A DNA stretch of 64,000 nt, taken from contig JAHIQM010000011.1 in NCBI GenBank assembly GCA_018902545.1, positions 124,001-188,000 of the forward strand, in the 5' to 3' direction. Below are positions 1 through 9,000 of this stretch, piece by piece. Position 1 is the first letter of the stretch; each line of letters begins with the position of its first letter. This DNA comes from Pseudomonadota bacterium. GTDB lineage: Bacteria; Desulfobacterota; Desulfovibrionia; Desulfovibrionales; Desulfomicrobiaceae. The notes below the pieces were generated by a model. It saw only the letters and a program-made list of their open reading frames with translations. It had not been told where the DNA came from and made no database searches. The position numbers and the translations under genes were made by a program.

Positions 1-49
1 TCAAATTCTTCCCACTTTTTCACAACCCTTCATTTTTATGAAATATAAC

Positions 50-190
50 CACTGCAATAAGTAGCCATCCTCTTAAATAAGGGGATTCATCCTTTTTTTA
101 CCATTCGAGAACAATGCATCTCCTCCTTCCCAAACTGGGCACAAGTTTGTGGGAATGACTTTAGATGGTACCGATCGGTTTTTTGCAGTG
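50..190. repeat. Degenerate copy of a CACTGCAA-ended dispersed element
   Basis: The ends read CACTGCAA (50-57) and TTGCAGTG (183-190), a perfect 8-bp inverted repeat. The interior carries a diverged version of modules seen in the copies at 19536-19708 and 51252-51382: a short AT-loop hairpin near 68-93 and the phrase ctgggcacaa...gtgggaatgac near 136-157. No convincing gene overlaps it; the only open frames here are on the minus strand and lack codon-like composition. Confidence 0.5.
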
Positions 191-493
191 CCCTCTGAAA
201 TGAGGGATACGTGATTTTCGAGGGCATGAAGTACTCCGCAACGAACGTGCCAGACTTTGCAGAATATTTTTTAGTTGTAACGCAATGATTATAAAGAAAA
301 AAATAAAGTTCTTCGAGTGGAAGGAAAAAAAGAAGGGTGGGTGAGCCCGCCACATATGGCGCAACTGCAAGATGTTGTGAAAGGCCATGAGCACTTTTCT
401 GCGTACTGTTCTTGAGATTTGCGTAATCAAATTAAGAGTATTATATTAACCTCAAAATTCACCATGACCACAAACCTCCTCAGCCTTAAGGAA

Positions 494-541
494 AATTGAG
501 AAACCCCCACCTTTTTAAAAATGTGTGGGGGCTTCTCAATT
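494..541. terminator. Strong hairpin, possible terminator
   Basis: Arms 494-510 and 524-541 pair over about 17 bp with one mismatch around a T/A-rich loop. The stem is GC-rich in the middle and AT-rich at the base, so it could terminate in either direction. No gene is seen between position 1 and this hairpin, so the transcript it would end must start outside the window or be short. Confidence 0.4.
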
Positions 542-713
542 CTATCCCATAATTACACGGAGCCACCCCTTTGAAAGAATCCTCGAGATTCCGCGTAATC
601 GTTAGATATCGCGGAATCTGTTGGCGAGTATTCATTGTTGCAGTCGCTTTCTCACGCTAATTTTTATCATAAAATCGATCTGTTGCAGTGAGATATGCTC
701 ACAGTTCCGGTCC

Positions 714-727
714 GGCACGAGCCTTGC
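714..727 (+). promoter_or_regulatory. Sigma-54-type promoter for the hemerythrin gene
   Basis: The sequence reads GGCACGagccTTGC, with GG (714-715) and GC (726-727) separated by exactly 10 bases, the -24/-12 spacing of RpoN promoters. The start codon lies about 68 bases downstream. A perfect 14-bp palindrome, GAGGCACGTGCCTC (762-775), sits between promoter and ribosome binding site and could be a regulator site or an mRNA hairpin. Confidence 0.5.
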
Positions 728-794
728 CTCATGAACTCTGGAAGTAGAGGGATCAAGAGCTGAGGCACGTGCCTCTTAAAAAAGGAGATTGACC

Positions 795-1343
795 ATGCAA
801 GCGACAAACGAACTTATACTGGAACATCAGGACATCGAGCTCATGCTGGAAATCCTGAAAACCGTGTCAACGCGACTGCTCGATGGAGGTGCGGTCCCGC
901 CCGAACACATTGAAGGCATCCTCGATTTTTTGACGGTTTTCGTCGACAAGTGCCACCACGGCAAGGAAGAGAAATATCTGTTTCGGGCGATGGAAGCCGC
1001 CGGAGTGGATCACATTACCGGGCACATCGGTGTCTTGATCTATGAGCACGAACAGGGCCGTATCCATATCGCCCGGATCAAAAAAGGACTGGCGGGGACC
1101 TCAGGCGTGCCAGACATGGCAGAAGTGCAGGCTGCCGCCGCGGACTATGTGGAGTTGATGGTTCAGCATATCACCACGGAAAACACGGATGTTTTTCCCG
1201 TGGCCGACAGGATGCTGGATGCAGGCGCGGTCGCCAAGCTTTGCGAAAATTTCGAGAAGCTCGAGCGTGAGATGATCGGAGCAGAAAAACACGAAGAGTT
1301 TCATGCGCTGCTGGATACGCTGCAGGACTTGTATCTGAAGTGA
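795..1343 (+). CDS. Hemerythrin-like HHE domain protein
   Basis: A 182-residue soluble protein of the hemerythrin/HHE family, which binds a di-iron centre and is linked to O2 or NO sensing, storage or damage repair. The expected ligands are visible: H11 in EHQDIE, H54/H55 with E58 in CHHGKEE, H85 in YEHEQGR, and H125 with E129 in QHITTEN, spaced as in a four-helix bundle. The ATG at 795 is chosen over a TTG at 789 because AAGGAG (782-787) sits 7 bases before it. Transcription probably starts from the sigma-54-type promoter at 714-727. It converges on the TPR gene with a 10-base gap. An exact role (oxygen defence versus iron-sulfur repair) cannot be told from sequence. Confidence 0.85.
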   Translation: MQATNELILEHQDIELMLEILKTVSTRLLDGGAVPPEHIEGILDFLTVFVDKCHHGKEEKYLFRAMEAAGVDHITGHIGVLIYEHEQGRIHIARIKKGLAGTSGVPDMAEVQAAAADYVELMVQHITTENTDVFPVADRMLDAGAVAKLCENFEKLEREMIGAEKHEEFHALLDTLQDLYLK

Positions 1344-1353
1344 TGGGTGCCAT

Positions 1354-1965
1354 TCAGGCAATTTTTGTGGCGACGGATTCCTGTTTCCAAATCAGGCTCG
1401 GACGCGGGTATTTCTTGTCGAGTTCGTGGGCGCGCAGGAAGTCGTGGTAGGCTTCGGTGATGCTCTTCATTTTTAAAAGCGTTGTTGCGCGCTGGTAATG
1501 ATAGTCCGCGACTCCCGGCATGAGGCCAATGAGCTGGCTCAAGTCCTTGTAGGCCTGGGCGTATAGATTCATGCGCAGGCAAAGTTGTGAGCGGGCATAG
1601 AGTGCTTCCCGGTGCCCAGGGGCGATGGTTACGGTCAGGGTGTACCGGACCAGGGCTTCCTGGAAGCGATCGGCCTTGGCCAGGGCTTCGCCGAGGGCGA
1701 AATGGGCTTCCGCCAAATTCGGAGCGATGCTGGCGGCTTTGGAATACGAGGCAATCGCTCCCGGCAGATTGCGCTCCCGCTCCAGTCTGCGGCCGCCTTC
1801 CAAGTGTTGTTTTGCTTCCATGGACGCAATATGCTGATTTTCAAACGTCTTTGACTGTTCACCTGGGCCGCTGAAATCTTGGCTTTCGGCCATGCCGCTG
1901 GCGGGAAAGAAGCATAGGACGCTGGCGATCAGGAACAGATGGATTAATATACTGAAGTTTTTCAT
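1354..1965 (-). CDS. Secreted TPR-repeat protein
   Basis: A 203-residue protein with an N-terminal signal peptide (hydrophobic residues about 5-24, likely cleavage after SGMA) followed by tandem tetratricopeptide repeats. Typical TPR spacing is seen in segments such as GAIASYSKAASIAPNLAEAH and EALVRYTLTVTIAPGHREAL. TPR arrays bind other proteins, so this is probably a periplasmic scaffold, but no partner is suggested by the neighbours. Its promoter must lie in the AT-rich gap upstream. It is convergent with the hemerythrin gene. Confidence 0.7.
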   Translation of the reverse strand: MKNFSILIHLFLIASVLCFFPASGMAESQDFSGPGEQSKTFENQHIASMEAKQHLEGGRRLERERNLPGAIASYSKAASIAPNLAEAHFALGEALAKADRFQEALVRYTLTVTIAPGHREALYARSQLCLRMNLYAQAYKDLSQLIGLMPGVADYHYQRATTLLKMKSITEAYHDFLRAHELDKKYPRPSLIWKQESVATKIA

Positions 1966-2602
1966 CTTGCCTCCTCACATATGTACGTACTTTTTGATTT
2001 TGCGCTGAGGGTCACGGCCAAAGTGTGTCGAAATTTATTGTGCATACTCATTTATATTTATATAATCGACATCGGATATGAATAATTTACGGATATAAAA
2101 AATATTATGTTGAGAAATAATTGCTAAATTAAATAACATTTTGAATTTTTTAATAAAATTGTCGTGAACTTCTTTTTATTGCTCATAATTTATACACATT
2201 AATATGTATTATTAACTTGTATAAAGTAAATACTAGTATGTAAAAATTTGTAAATATTTAATTTTATGAAGATAAGATGAATTGAAAAGTACGTAAGTAT
2301 TAATTTGAGAATTCGCCGCAAAAAATTACAAAGTGCTGTCAAGAGTCATTCCCTCAAAATCTGGCCTTGTCCGTCAGGCAAAATGTCTTTTTTTTCGATT
2401 GGTTAAAAAGTGATGGCTCCCCTTTTTTCATGGGATCAAGACGTTTGCAGCGACATCATGCGATGGATGCATCGACGGATCGGATGGGATTATTGAGGAC
2501 AACTAAGTGGGTATAATGGGCTTGAAATCAGGGAGAAGTGATTATTTTCTTGGCTCAAGTATTTGATAGAGTTGCTCATTGAAACTACAAGCAGGGGTTG
2601 TC
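1966..2602. other. AT-rich divergent intergenic region
   Basis: This gap separates the divergent TPR gene and the repeat-protein gene. From about 2030 to 2300 it is strikingly AT-rich compared with the GC-rich surroundings and has stop codons in every frame. GTACGTAC occurs at 1983-1990 and a related AGTACGTA near 2288. It probably holds promoters for both genes; no RNA gene or insertion sequence is recognisable. Confidence 0.5.
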
Positions 2603-2983
2603 ATGAGCGCGAATCAGGAGCCAGGGCGGGATGCGCAGGGGGCTTGCCAAGATGAGCCACCCCTCTCATCAAATCGAGACGAAGGCATGAACGCCTCGGA
2701 TGAGGAGCAGGTCCGGCGCGATCTTTTTCACGACGCGGTTCAGCAGGCGCTGGAGAAGCAGGCGCTGGAGAAGCATGCGCTGGAGAAGCAGGCGCTGGAG
2801 AAGCAGGCGCTGGAGAAGCAGGCGCTGGAGAAGCAGGCGCTGGAGAAGCAGGCGCTGGAGAAGCAGGCGCTGGAGAAGCAGGGTCGGGCTGCGCAGCGGA
2901 AAATAGGCCGGGGCTCCCAGCCGAGTTGCACGGAAATTCTGACGAGTAGCGAGTTGCGGTTTTTGCTGAAGCAGGATTTGTGA
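2603..2983 (+). CDS. Small protein with nine QALEK pentapeptide repeats
   Basis: About 126 residues, not a family I recognise. A polar N-terminus of roughly 45 residues leads into nine near-identical pentapeptides (QALEK, one HALEK), encoded by 15-bp units at 2744-2878, then a basic C-terminus ending SSELRFLLKQDL. The repeat region is predicted to be continuous charged alpha-helix. The ATG at 2603 is preferred over the TTG at 2579 because of a purine-rich AGGGG just before it; this choice is uncertain. The gene stands alone, followed by a hairpin at 3005-3036. The repeats also keep other frames open (RRWRS and, on the other strand, ACFSS), but only this frame has non-repeat flanks that look protein-like. 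Confidence 0.55.
   Translation: MSANQEPGRDAQGACQDEPPLSSNRDEGMNASDEEQVRRDLFHDAVQQALEKQALEKHALEKQALEKQALEKQALEKQALEKQALEKQALEKQGRAAQRKIGRGSQPSCTEILTSSELRFLLKQDL
2744..2878 (+). repeat. 15-bp minisatellite, nine tandem units
   Basis: Nine head-to-tail copies of CAGGCGCTGGAGAAG; only the third (2774-2788) differs, with CAT for CAG. The unit length is a multiple of three, so copy-number change keeps the reading frame. Near-identity of the units suggests recent slippage expansion. Confidence 0.95.
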
Positions 2984-3004
2984 TCGCCAGGCATCAGTAA
3001 AAGT

Positions 3005-3036
3005 AATCCCCCTGACAGCGGGCTGTCCGGGGGATT
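3005..3036. terminator. Bidirectional terminator hairpin
   Basis: Arms AATCCCCC-T-GACAG and CTGTC-C-GGGGGATT form a 13-bp stem with one mismatch and a CGGG loop. It lies between the convergent repeat-protein gene and the aspartate kinase gene and can serve both. Confidence 0.6.
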
Positions 3037-3073
3037 TCTCATTCTGCGGCCGGGATATGGAATGCGGCGGCGG

Positions 3074-4480
3074 TCAACCTGCGCAGGTGCGGGGGCCCGT
3101 CATGCACAGGGCCGCGTGCAGGGCAATCTGGGCCTTGGCGAAATGGGCGCGTTCGACCACGAACTGCATGTTGGTCTGCCGCGCGGTCTGGGACACGGCC
3201 AGGATGTTGATCCCGTCCGCAGCCAGAGCCCCGGCGGCCTTGGCCAGAATGCCGGGCTGCCCGATATTGGAGCCGATGGCGCAGACGATGGCCACTTTTT
3301 GCAGGGTGATCTGTTCGAACCTGTTCTGCAGTTCGGCGATCATCTCGGGGCGGCAGTCGCGGTCATTGATGATCATGCCGATAGTGTTGGCGTTGGTGGC
3401 CTTGCTGATGTAGGAAATATCGTATTTGGCCAGCACCTGCAGGATGCGCAGGTCAAAGCCCACCTCGCCGACCATGCGCGTATCGTGGACTTCAAGACAG
3501 GTGACCTTGTCCGAGCCGGTGACGATCTCGACCATGGACTTGGGCGCGATGAAATCTTTGGTGATGAGCGTGCCGCTGTGGTCTGGGTCGAAGGCGTTCT
3601 TGATGCGAATGGGGATGTTGTTGATCTCCAGAGGCTTTGAGGCCTTGGGATGGATGGCCTCCATGCCCACGTCCGCCAACTGGTCGGCCACGTCGAAATT
3701 GGTGCTGCAGACGGGGTGGATGTTGTCCTCGCCGATGAGTATCGGGTCGCCGGAGCAGAGGTGATATTCCTTGTGGATGATGGCTTCGCTCGCACCCAGA
3801 ATCACCGCGACCTTGGAAAAGGTCACTTCCGAATAGCCCCGGTCGAACTCGCGCATGATGCCCTCGGTGCCCTTGGTGTAGCCCGTGGCGAAACAGATGG
3901 TCGAGAAGGGGTCGATGCCTTCGAAGCTGTCCTTGATGCGCTCGTCGATGGTCAGCTGCCTGCTGTCCTCCCAGCCGCTCAGATCCACGAAGGTGGCGTT
4001 GTAGCCCCGATTCTGCAGGATATTGGCGGAGTTGAAGGCGCTGTGCATTTCGCCCAGCGACGCCAGCAGCTCCCGCGCGGCCAGCAGCAACGCCGACCGC
4101 GTGACATATCCCGAAGCCAGCACGTTATCCATACTGCGCAGGATGTTGATGGCCAGATCGATGTGGTCCTCGACAAATTCGTTGGCGGCGTGCAGGTCGA
4201 GTCCGGCGGGCACAAAGGTCTTGTTCAGTTCGCAGAGGTGTTCACGCAGGGCCAGCAGCTTTTTGGGATAGTTTTCCTGTTCGCGGAAGAGCTGGTAAAT
4301 GCCCGCCTGGCCGGTTTTCTTGTGCTCCAGCAGTTCGTTGGTGACACCCCCGTATGCGGAGACTATGTAGACCCTGCCATAAATGTCGTCGGGATTGCGC
4401 AGGATGACGTTGTCGATGATCTGCGGAAACCGGGACATGGATGTCCCGCCGATTTTTTCAACACGAAGTCGAGCTTTCAT
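3074..4480 (-). CDS. Aspartate kinase, stand-alone (ectoine-type N-terminus)
   Basis: A 468-residue aspartokinase (ATP + L-aspartate to 4-phospho-L-aspartate), the first step of the aspartate-family pathway. The N-terminal motif VEKIGGTSMS matches the K-x-GGTS nucleotide/substrate loop. C-terminal ACT-type regulatory segments are visible around residues 330-460, including CAIGSNIGQPGILAKAAGAL and NILAVSQTARQTNMQFVV. The VEKIGGTSMS form and overall length resemble the monofunctional aspartokinases linked to ectoine clusters rather than classical LysC, but no ect genes are adjacent. The start at 4480 has AGGA 8 bases upstream. It is divergent from yejA and ends at the hairpin 3005-3036. Family call firm; subgroup is inference. 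Confidence 0.85.
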   Translation of the reverse strand: MKARLRVEKIGGTSMSRFPQIIDNVILRNPDDIYGRVYIVSAYGGVTNELLEHKKTGQAGIYQLFREQENYPKKLLALREHLCELNKTFVPAGLDLHAANEFVEDHIDLAINILRSMDNVLASGYVTRSALLLAARELLASLGEMHSAFNSANILQNRGYNATFVDLSGWEDSRQLTIDERIKDSFEGIDPFSTICFATGYTKGTEGIMREFDRGYSEVTFSKVAVILGASEAIIHKEYHLCSGDPILIGEDNIHPVCSTNFDVADQLADVGMEAIHPKASKPLEINNIPIRIKNAFDPDHSGTLITKDFIAPKSMVEIVTGSDKVTCLEVHDTRMVGEVGFDLRILQVLAKYDISYISKATNANTIGMIINDRDCRPEMIAELQNRFEQITLQKVAIVCAIGSNIGQPGILAKAAGALAADGINILAVSQTARQTNMQFVVERAHFAKAQIALHAALCMTGPRTCAG

Positions 4481-4729
4481 GGGCCGTCCTGGAAATGATG
4501 TTGAAGGGCGGCTGGACCTGGCCTGCCGCGCCGCATGGCCTTCGAGGGATATGGTCTAAAGAGGTACAGCGTCAATACGGAGATCTAATAAAATCGATTT
4601 TCGAAAACTTTCGCTCCTCCATGCCACGCCACGCACGGGGCGTTACGCAGGGGTTTGTTTGACGCTCCGCACCGGGCCAGCTAAAAGGGGGCGGATTCGC
4701 CAACTCCAGCAGGTTCACCCAGGTCCACC

Positions 4730-6541
4730 ATGAAGCACATTCTCCTTCTCGTCCTTCTCCTCGGCGTCACCCTGCCTGCCACGGCAGCGGAATCTTTCCA
4801 CGCCCTGGCCATGAACGGTCAGCCGAAATACGGCCCGGACTTCACCCACTTCGACTACGCCTTCCCAGACGCCCCCAAGGGCGGGACGGTGCGGCTGGCC
4901 GCCATCGGCACCTTTGACAGCTTCAATCCCTTCATCGTCAAAGGCAACTCCGCCGACGGTCTGGGCCTTCTTTTCGACACCCTGACCGAGCAGTCCCTGG
5001 ACGAGCCCTTCACCGAATACGGCCTGTTGGCCGACCGCATCGAGCTCGCCCCGGATCGTTCCTTCATGACCTTTCACCTGCGCGAAGAGGCCCGCTTCCA
5101 TGACGGCAGTCCCGTCACCGCCGCCGACGTGGCCTTCACCTTCAGGACCCTCGTTGAGCTCGGCAATCCCCATTACGCCCAGTATTACGCCGATGTGGAG
5201 CGGATCGACGTGGTCGATGCGCAGACCGTGACCTTTGTCTTCAAGCCAAACAGCAGCCAGGAGCTGCCGCTCATCCTGGGGCAGTTGCCGGTCCTGTCCG
5301 AAGCATCCTGGCAGGGGCGCGATTTTTCGGCTTCCGGCCTGGACGTGCCCATGGGCAGCGGGCCGTACCGCATCGGCGAGTTCAAGGCCGGTCAGCGCCT
5401 GACTTTCGTGCGCGACCCCGGCTACTGGGGGCGTGACCTGCCCGTGAACAGGGGCCGCCACAACTTCGACACCATCATCTATGACTATTACCGCGACCTG
5501 ACCGTTACCCTTGAAGCCTTCAAGGCCGGGGAATACGATTTCCGCCAGGAATACAATTCCAAGCAGTGGGCCACAGGCTACACCGGCCCCGCCGTGAACG
5601 CCGGGATGATCCGTACCGAGAGCGTCCCGCACAAGCTCTCCCAGGGCATGCAGGCCTTTGTCTTCAATACCCGCCGCGCCATTTTCGCGGACCCCTTGGT
5701 GCGCCAGGCGCTTAATTTCGCCTTTGACTTCGAGTGGAGCAACAAGAACCTTTTTTACGGTCAGTACGCCCGCTCCACGAGCTTTTTTTCCAACTCGGAC
5801 ATGGCCTCATCCGGCCCGCCTTCGGAAGAAGAGAGGGCGATCCTTGAACCGCTGGGTCTGCCCGCCGAAGTATCCATGCAGGAAATCTCTCTGCCGGTCA
5901 CCGACGGCAGCGGCAATATCCGTGAGAACCTGCGCGCGGCAGCGGACCTTTTGCGCCGCGCCGGGTGGAGTGTAGAGGGCGGCAAACTGGTCAAGGACGG
6001 ACAGCCCTTCGTCTTTGAGATGCTCCTGGTGCAGCCCGATTTCGAGCGCGTGGTCCTGCCGTTTCAGCGCAACCTGGCGCGGCTTGGCATCACCATGAGC
6101 GTGCGCATGGTGGACACGTCCCAGTATCTGGAGCGGCTGCGCGGATTCGATTTTGACATGATCGTCTCAAGCTTTCCCCAGTCCCTGTCCCCGGGCAACG
6201 AGCAGCGTTCATTCTGGCATTCGGCCTCGGCGGACATGCCCGGTTCGCGCAATTACTGCGGCATCAAGAATCCGGCCATCGACACGCTGGTCGATCTGGT
6301 CATCGCCGCCCCGGACCGCGACGCGCTGATCCTGCGCTGCAAGGCCCTCGACCGCGCACTTTTGTGGGGCTGGTACGTCATCCCGCACTGGCATTCCACG
6401 TACTGGCGCGTGGCCTTCTGGGACAAGTTCGGCCGTCCGGAGAAGCTGGCGGACTATGGGCTTGATTTTCAGTCCTGGTGGATCGACACGGACAAGGAAC
6501 GGGAGATGGCTGGGAAGCGGAAGGGCGTAGGGTTGAAGTAG
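4730..6541 (+). CDS. yejA: YejA-type peptide-binding protein of an ABC importer
   Basis: A 603-residue periplasmic substrate-binding protein (family 5 solute-binding fold). A signal peptide (about residues 1-20, ending PATAA) precedes the mature start ESFHALAMNG. Family hallmarks include HFDYAFPDAPKGGTVRLA, GTFDSFNPFIVKG and FHLREEARFHDGSPVTAADV. It would deliver oligopeptides (YejABEF imports peptides including microcin C in enterobacteria) to the permeases encoded downstream. The gap to yejB is 340 bases and filled by palindromic repeats, so yejA may be expressed more strongly than the permease genes. Confidence 0.9.
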   Translation: MKHILLLVLLLGVTLPATAAESFHALAMNGQPKYGPDFTHFDYAFPDAPKGGTVRLAAIGTFDSFNPFIVKGNSADGLGLLFDTLTEQSLDEPFTEYGLLADRIELAPDRSFMTFHLREEARFHDGSPVTAADVAFTFRTLVELGNPHYAQYYADVERIDVVDAQTVTFVFKPNSSQELPLILGQLPVLSEASWQGRDFSASGLDVPMGSGPYRIGEFKAGQRLTFVRDPGYWGRDLPVNRGRHNFDTIIYDYYRDLTVTLEAFKAGEYDFRQEYNSKQWATGYTGPAVNAGMIRTESVPHKLSQGMQAFVFNTRRAIFADPLVRQALNFAFDFEWSNKNLFYGQYARSTSFFSNSDMASSGPPSEEERAILEPLGLPAEVSMQEISLPVTDGSGNIRENLRAAADLLRRAGWSVEGGKLVKDGQPFVFEMLLVQPDFERVVLPFQRNLARLGITMSVRMVDTSQYLERLRGFDFDMIVSSFPQSLSPGNEQRSFWHSASADMPGSRNYCGIKNPAIDTLVDLVIAAPDRDALILRCKALDRALLWGWYVIPHWHSTYWRVAFWDKFGRPEKLADYGLDFQSWWIDTDKEREMAGKRKGVGLK

Positions 6542-6599
6542 GGCCGGAGCGTTGATCCGGTCTTCATCGGTACCGTCATGGATTTGATGGGAGAAAGAC

Positions 6600-6808
6600 G
6601 TGGATCCCCGCCTTCGCGAGGATGACACCGTGGCGGTGTGGGCGACTGCCGCCAGAAGAGAACACCGATCTTTCGCACGGGTTGAGGTGTCATTCCCGCG
6701 AAGGCGGGAATCCATGCCTTCACCGTGGCGGTTTGGGCGGCTACCGCCAGAAGAAAAACACCGGTCTGCCGCACGGGTTGAGGTGTCATTCCCGCGAAGG
6801 CGGGCAAC
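6600..6808. repeat. Tandem palindromic REP-like array between yejA and yejB
   Basis: Two direct units with a 95-base period start at GTGGCGGT (6630 and 6725). Each contains a short GC hairpin (tggcggt...accgcca type) and then GGGTTGAGGTGTCATTCCCG CGAAGGCGGG, split here for readability. An inverted half-unit (GGATCCCCGCCTTCGCGAGG, 6602-6621) precedes them. The same ATTCCCGCGAAGGCGGGAAT core occurs at 51322-51345 and diverged at 19661-19670. No coding function is apparent. In the transcript these would fold into stable stem-loops. Confidence 0.8.
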
Positions 6809-6880
6809 GTCAGGCAACGCGTGAAATCCATGTCTTCATGTCAACGCGCAACAGAAATGAAACGATAAAATCTGGAAACG

Positions 6881-7987
6881 ATGCTCACCTACATCCTGCG
6901 CCGCCTGGCCCTCATCATTCCAACTTTGCTGGGCGTCCTGACGCTCAATTTCTTCATCATCCAGGCCGCGCCCGGCGGGCCGGTGGAGCAGATGATTGCC
7001 CAGTTGCAGGGCCTCGACGTGGCTGCCGCGGCGCGGGTCAGCGGGGCGGGGGGCGGGGAGACGGCCGGGGCGAACGTCTCGGCTCAGGCATCCTCCAGAT
7101 CGGCCTATCGCGGGGCCCAGGGCCTGGACCCGGATGTGGTGCAGCGCATCGAGCGCATGTACGGTTTCGACAAGCCTCTGTGGGAGCGCTACGTCCAGAT
7201 GCTGAAAAATTACGCCACCTTCGATCTGGGCGAGAGCTTTTTCCGCAGCAAGGGCGTGCTTGAGCTCATCGGCGAGAAGATCCCCGTGTCCCTGTCGCTC
7301 GGGCTGTGGAGCACGCTCATCATCTACACCCTGTCCATCCCGCTCGGCATCATGAAGGCCGTGCGTCACGGTTCGCGCTTTGACGTCTGGACCAGCACGG
7401 TCATGATCGTGGGTAACGCCATCCCGGTCTTCCTGTTCGCCATCCTGCTCGTGGTTCTTTTTGCGGGCGGCAGCTATTTCAACTGGTTCCCCCTGCGCGG
7501 CCTGACCTCGCCAGGGTGGGAGGATTTCTCCCTTGTCCACAAGATCCTGGACTACTTCTGGCACCTGGCTCTGCCCGTCACGGCCATGGTCATCGGCGGA
7601 TTCGCGACCCTGACCATGCTGACCAAGAACTCCTTTCTGGACGAGGTCGGCAAGCAGTACGTGACCACGGCCCGGGCCAAGGGACAGACCGAGGCGCGCA
7701 TCCTGTACCGCCATGTGTTCCGCAACGCCATGCTGCTCATCATCGCCGGGTTTCCGGCGGCGTTCATCTCCATGTTCTTCACGGGATCGCTTTTAATCGA
7801 GGTCATCTTCTCCCTGGACGGGCTGGGCCTTTTGGGCTTCGAAGCGACCATCAGCCGTGACTATCCGGTCATGTTCGGGTCTCTCTACATCTTCACCCTC
7901 ATCGGCCTTGTCACCAAGCTCATCTCGGATCTGACCTATGTGCTGGTGGATCCGCGCATCGACTTTGGATCACGGGGGGGGCGATGA
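6881..7987 (+). CDS. yejB: Peptide ABC importer permease YejB
   Basis: A 368-residue inner-membrane permease with about six transmembrane helices, starting [20 protein letters not shown]. It shares with enterobacterial YejB the glycine/serine-rich loop of about residues 45-85 ending [11 protein letters not shown], and the C-terminal signature [20 protein letters not shown]...VDPRIDFG. The EAA-type coupling loop is seen as [20 protein letters not shown]. It pairs with YejE to form the channel. Its stop overlaps the yejE start by 4 bases (ATGA), so the two are translationally coupled. Confidence 0.92.
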   Translation: MLTYILRRLALIIPTLLGVLTLNFFIIQAAPGGPVEQMIAQLQGLDVAAAARVSGAGGGETAGANVSAQASSRSAYRGAQGLDPDVVQRIERMYGFDKPLWERYVQMLKNYATFDLGESFFRSKGVLELIGEKIPVSLSLGLWSTLIIYTLSIPLGIMKAVRHGSRFDVWTSTVMIVGNAIPVFLFAILLVVLFAGGSYFNWFPLRGLTSPGWEDFSLVHKILDYFWHLALPVTAMVIGGFATLTMLTKNSFLDEVGKQYVTTARAKGQTEARILYRHVFRNAMLLIIAGFPAAFISMFFTGSLLIEVIFSLDGLGLLGFEATISRDYPVMFGSLYIFTLIGLVTKLISDLTYVLVDPRIDFGSRGGR

Positions 7988-9000
7988 ACCCCATTACCCG
8001 TCGCAGGCTGCGCGCCTTCCGGGCCAATGGGCGGGCGTTCTGGTCCTTGTGGATATTCCTGGTCCTCTTTGTCGCCAGCCTGGGCGCGGAGTTCATCGCC
8101 AACGACCGCCCTCTGATGGTCTATTATGACGGCGGCCTCTACGCGCCGGTTTTCAAAAGCTATCCGGAAACCGTTTTTGGCGGTGATTTCGAGACCGAGA
8201 CCGTGTACCGCGACCCCTTCGTGGAGGAGCTCATAAACGCACAGGGCTGGATGCTCTGGCCCCCCGTGCGCTACAGCTACAAGACCATCAACTACGACCT
8301 GCCTGTGCCCGCGCCTGCCCCGCCCTCGCGGGAGAACCTGCTCGGCACCGACGACCAGGGCCGTGACGTGCTGGCGCGGATCATCTACGGGGTACGTCTG
8401 TCCGTGCTCTTCGGGCTGATGCTGACGCTCGGCAGCTCGGTGGTCGGGGTCTGCGTGGGCGCGGTGCAGGGCTATTACGGCGGGGTCATCGATCTGGCCG
8501 GGCAACGCTTTCTGGAGATCTGGTCCGGCATGCCGGGGCTTTTTATCCTCATCATCCTGGCCTCCATGGTCGCTCCCAGCTTCTGGTGGCTTTTGGCCGT
8601 GACCATGCTCTTTTCGTGGATGAGCCTGGTCGATGTGGTCCGGGCCGAGTTCCTGCGCGGCCGCAACCTCGAATACGTGCGCGCCGCCAAGGCCCTGGGC
8701 CTGCCGGACCGGGTCATCATGTTCCGGCACATCCTGCCCAACGCCATGATCGCCACGGTGACCTTTATGCCCTTTATCGTCAGCGGGTCCATCACCACCC
8801 TGACCTCGCTGGACTTCCTGGGTTTTGGCCTGCCGCCGGGTTCGCCGTCGCTCGGCGAGCTGCTGGCTCAAGGCAAGAACAACCTGCAGGCCCCGTGGCT
8901 CGGCCTGTCCGCCTTTGCGGTCCTGGGCACGATCCTGAGTCTGCTGGTCTTTATCGGAGAAGGAGTGCGCGATGCCTTTGATCCCCGCCACAGAAGCTAG
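7984..9000 (+). CDS. yejE: Peptide ABC importer permease YejE
   Basis: A 338-residue permease partner of YejB. Membrane helix 1 (about residues 17-38) is followed by a long periplasmic segment with the YejE-typical [20 protein letters not shown] and [20 protein letters not shown], then five further helices. The coupling loop is [20 protein letters not shown]. Translation is coupled to yejB through ATGA at 7984-7987, and the end overlaps the yejF start by 29 bases. Confidence 0.92.
   Translation: MNPITRRRLRAFRANGRAFWSLWIFLVLFVASLGAEFIANDRPLMVYYDGGLYAPVFKSYPETVFGGDFETETVYRDPFVEELINAQGWMLWPPVRYSYKTINYDLPVPAPAPPSRENLLGTDDQGRDVLARIIYGVRLSVLFGLMLTLGSSVVGVCVGAVQGYYGGVIDLAGQRFLEIWSGMPGLFILIILASMVAPSFWWLLAVTMLFSWMSLVDVVRAEFLRGRNLEYVRAAKALGLPDRVIMFRHILPNAMIATVTFMPFIVSGSITTLTSLDFLGFGLPPGSPSLGELLAQGKNNLQAPWLGLSAFAVLGTILSLLVFIGEGVRDAFDPRHRS

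Noticed and set aside
87-430. Two overlapping minus-strand open frames of about 88 residues
   Set aside because: They lie across the degenerate repeat copy, have no Shine-Dalgarno, and their composition (runs of F and K) reflects AT-rich DNA, not a protein family.
2744-2878. Regular repeats resembling a CRISPR array
   Set aside because: Units are contiguous 15-mers without spacers and lie in a coding frame; there are no cas genes in the window.
2700-3042. Alternative frames over the QALEK repeats (RRWRS and ACFSS repeats)
   Set aside because: They are open only because a 15-bp unit without stops is repeated; the flanking parts are not protein-like and the starts are poor.
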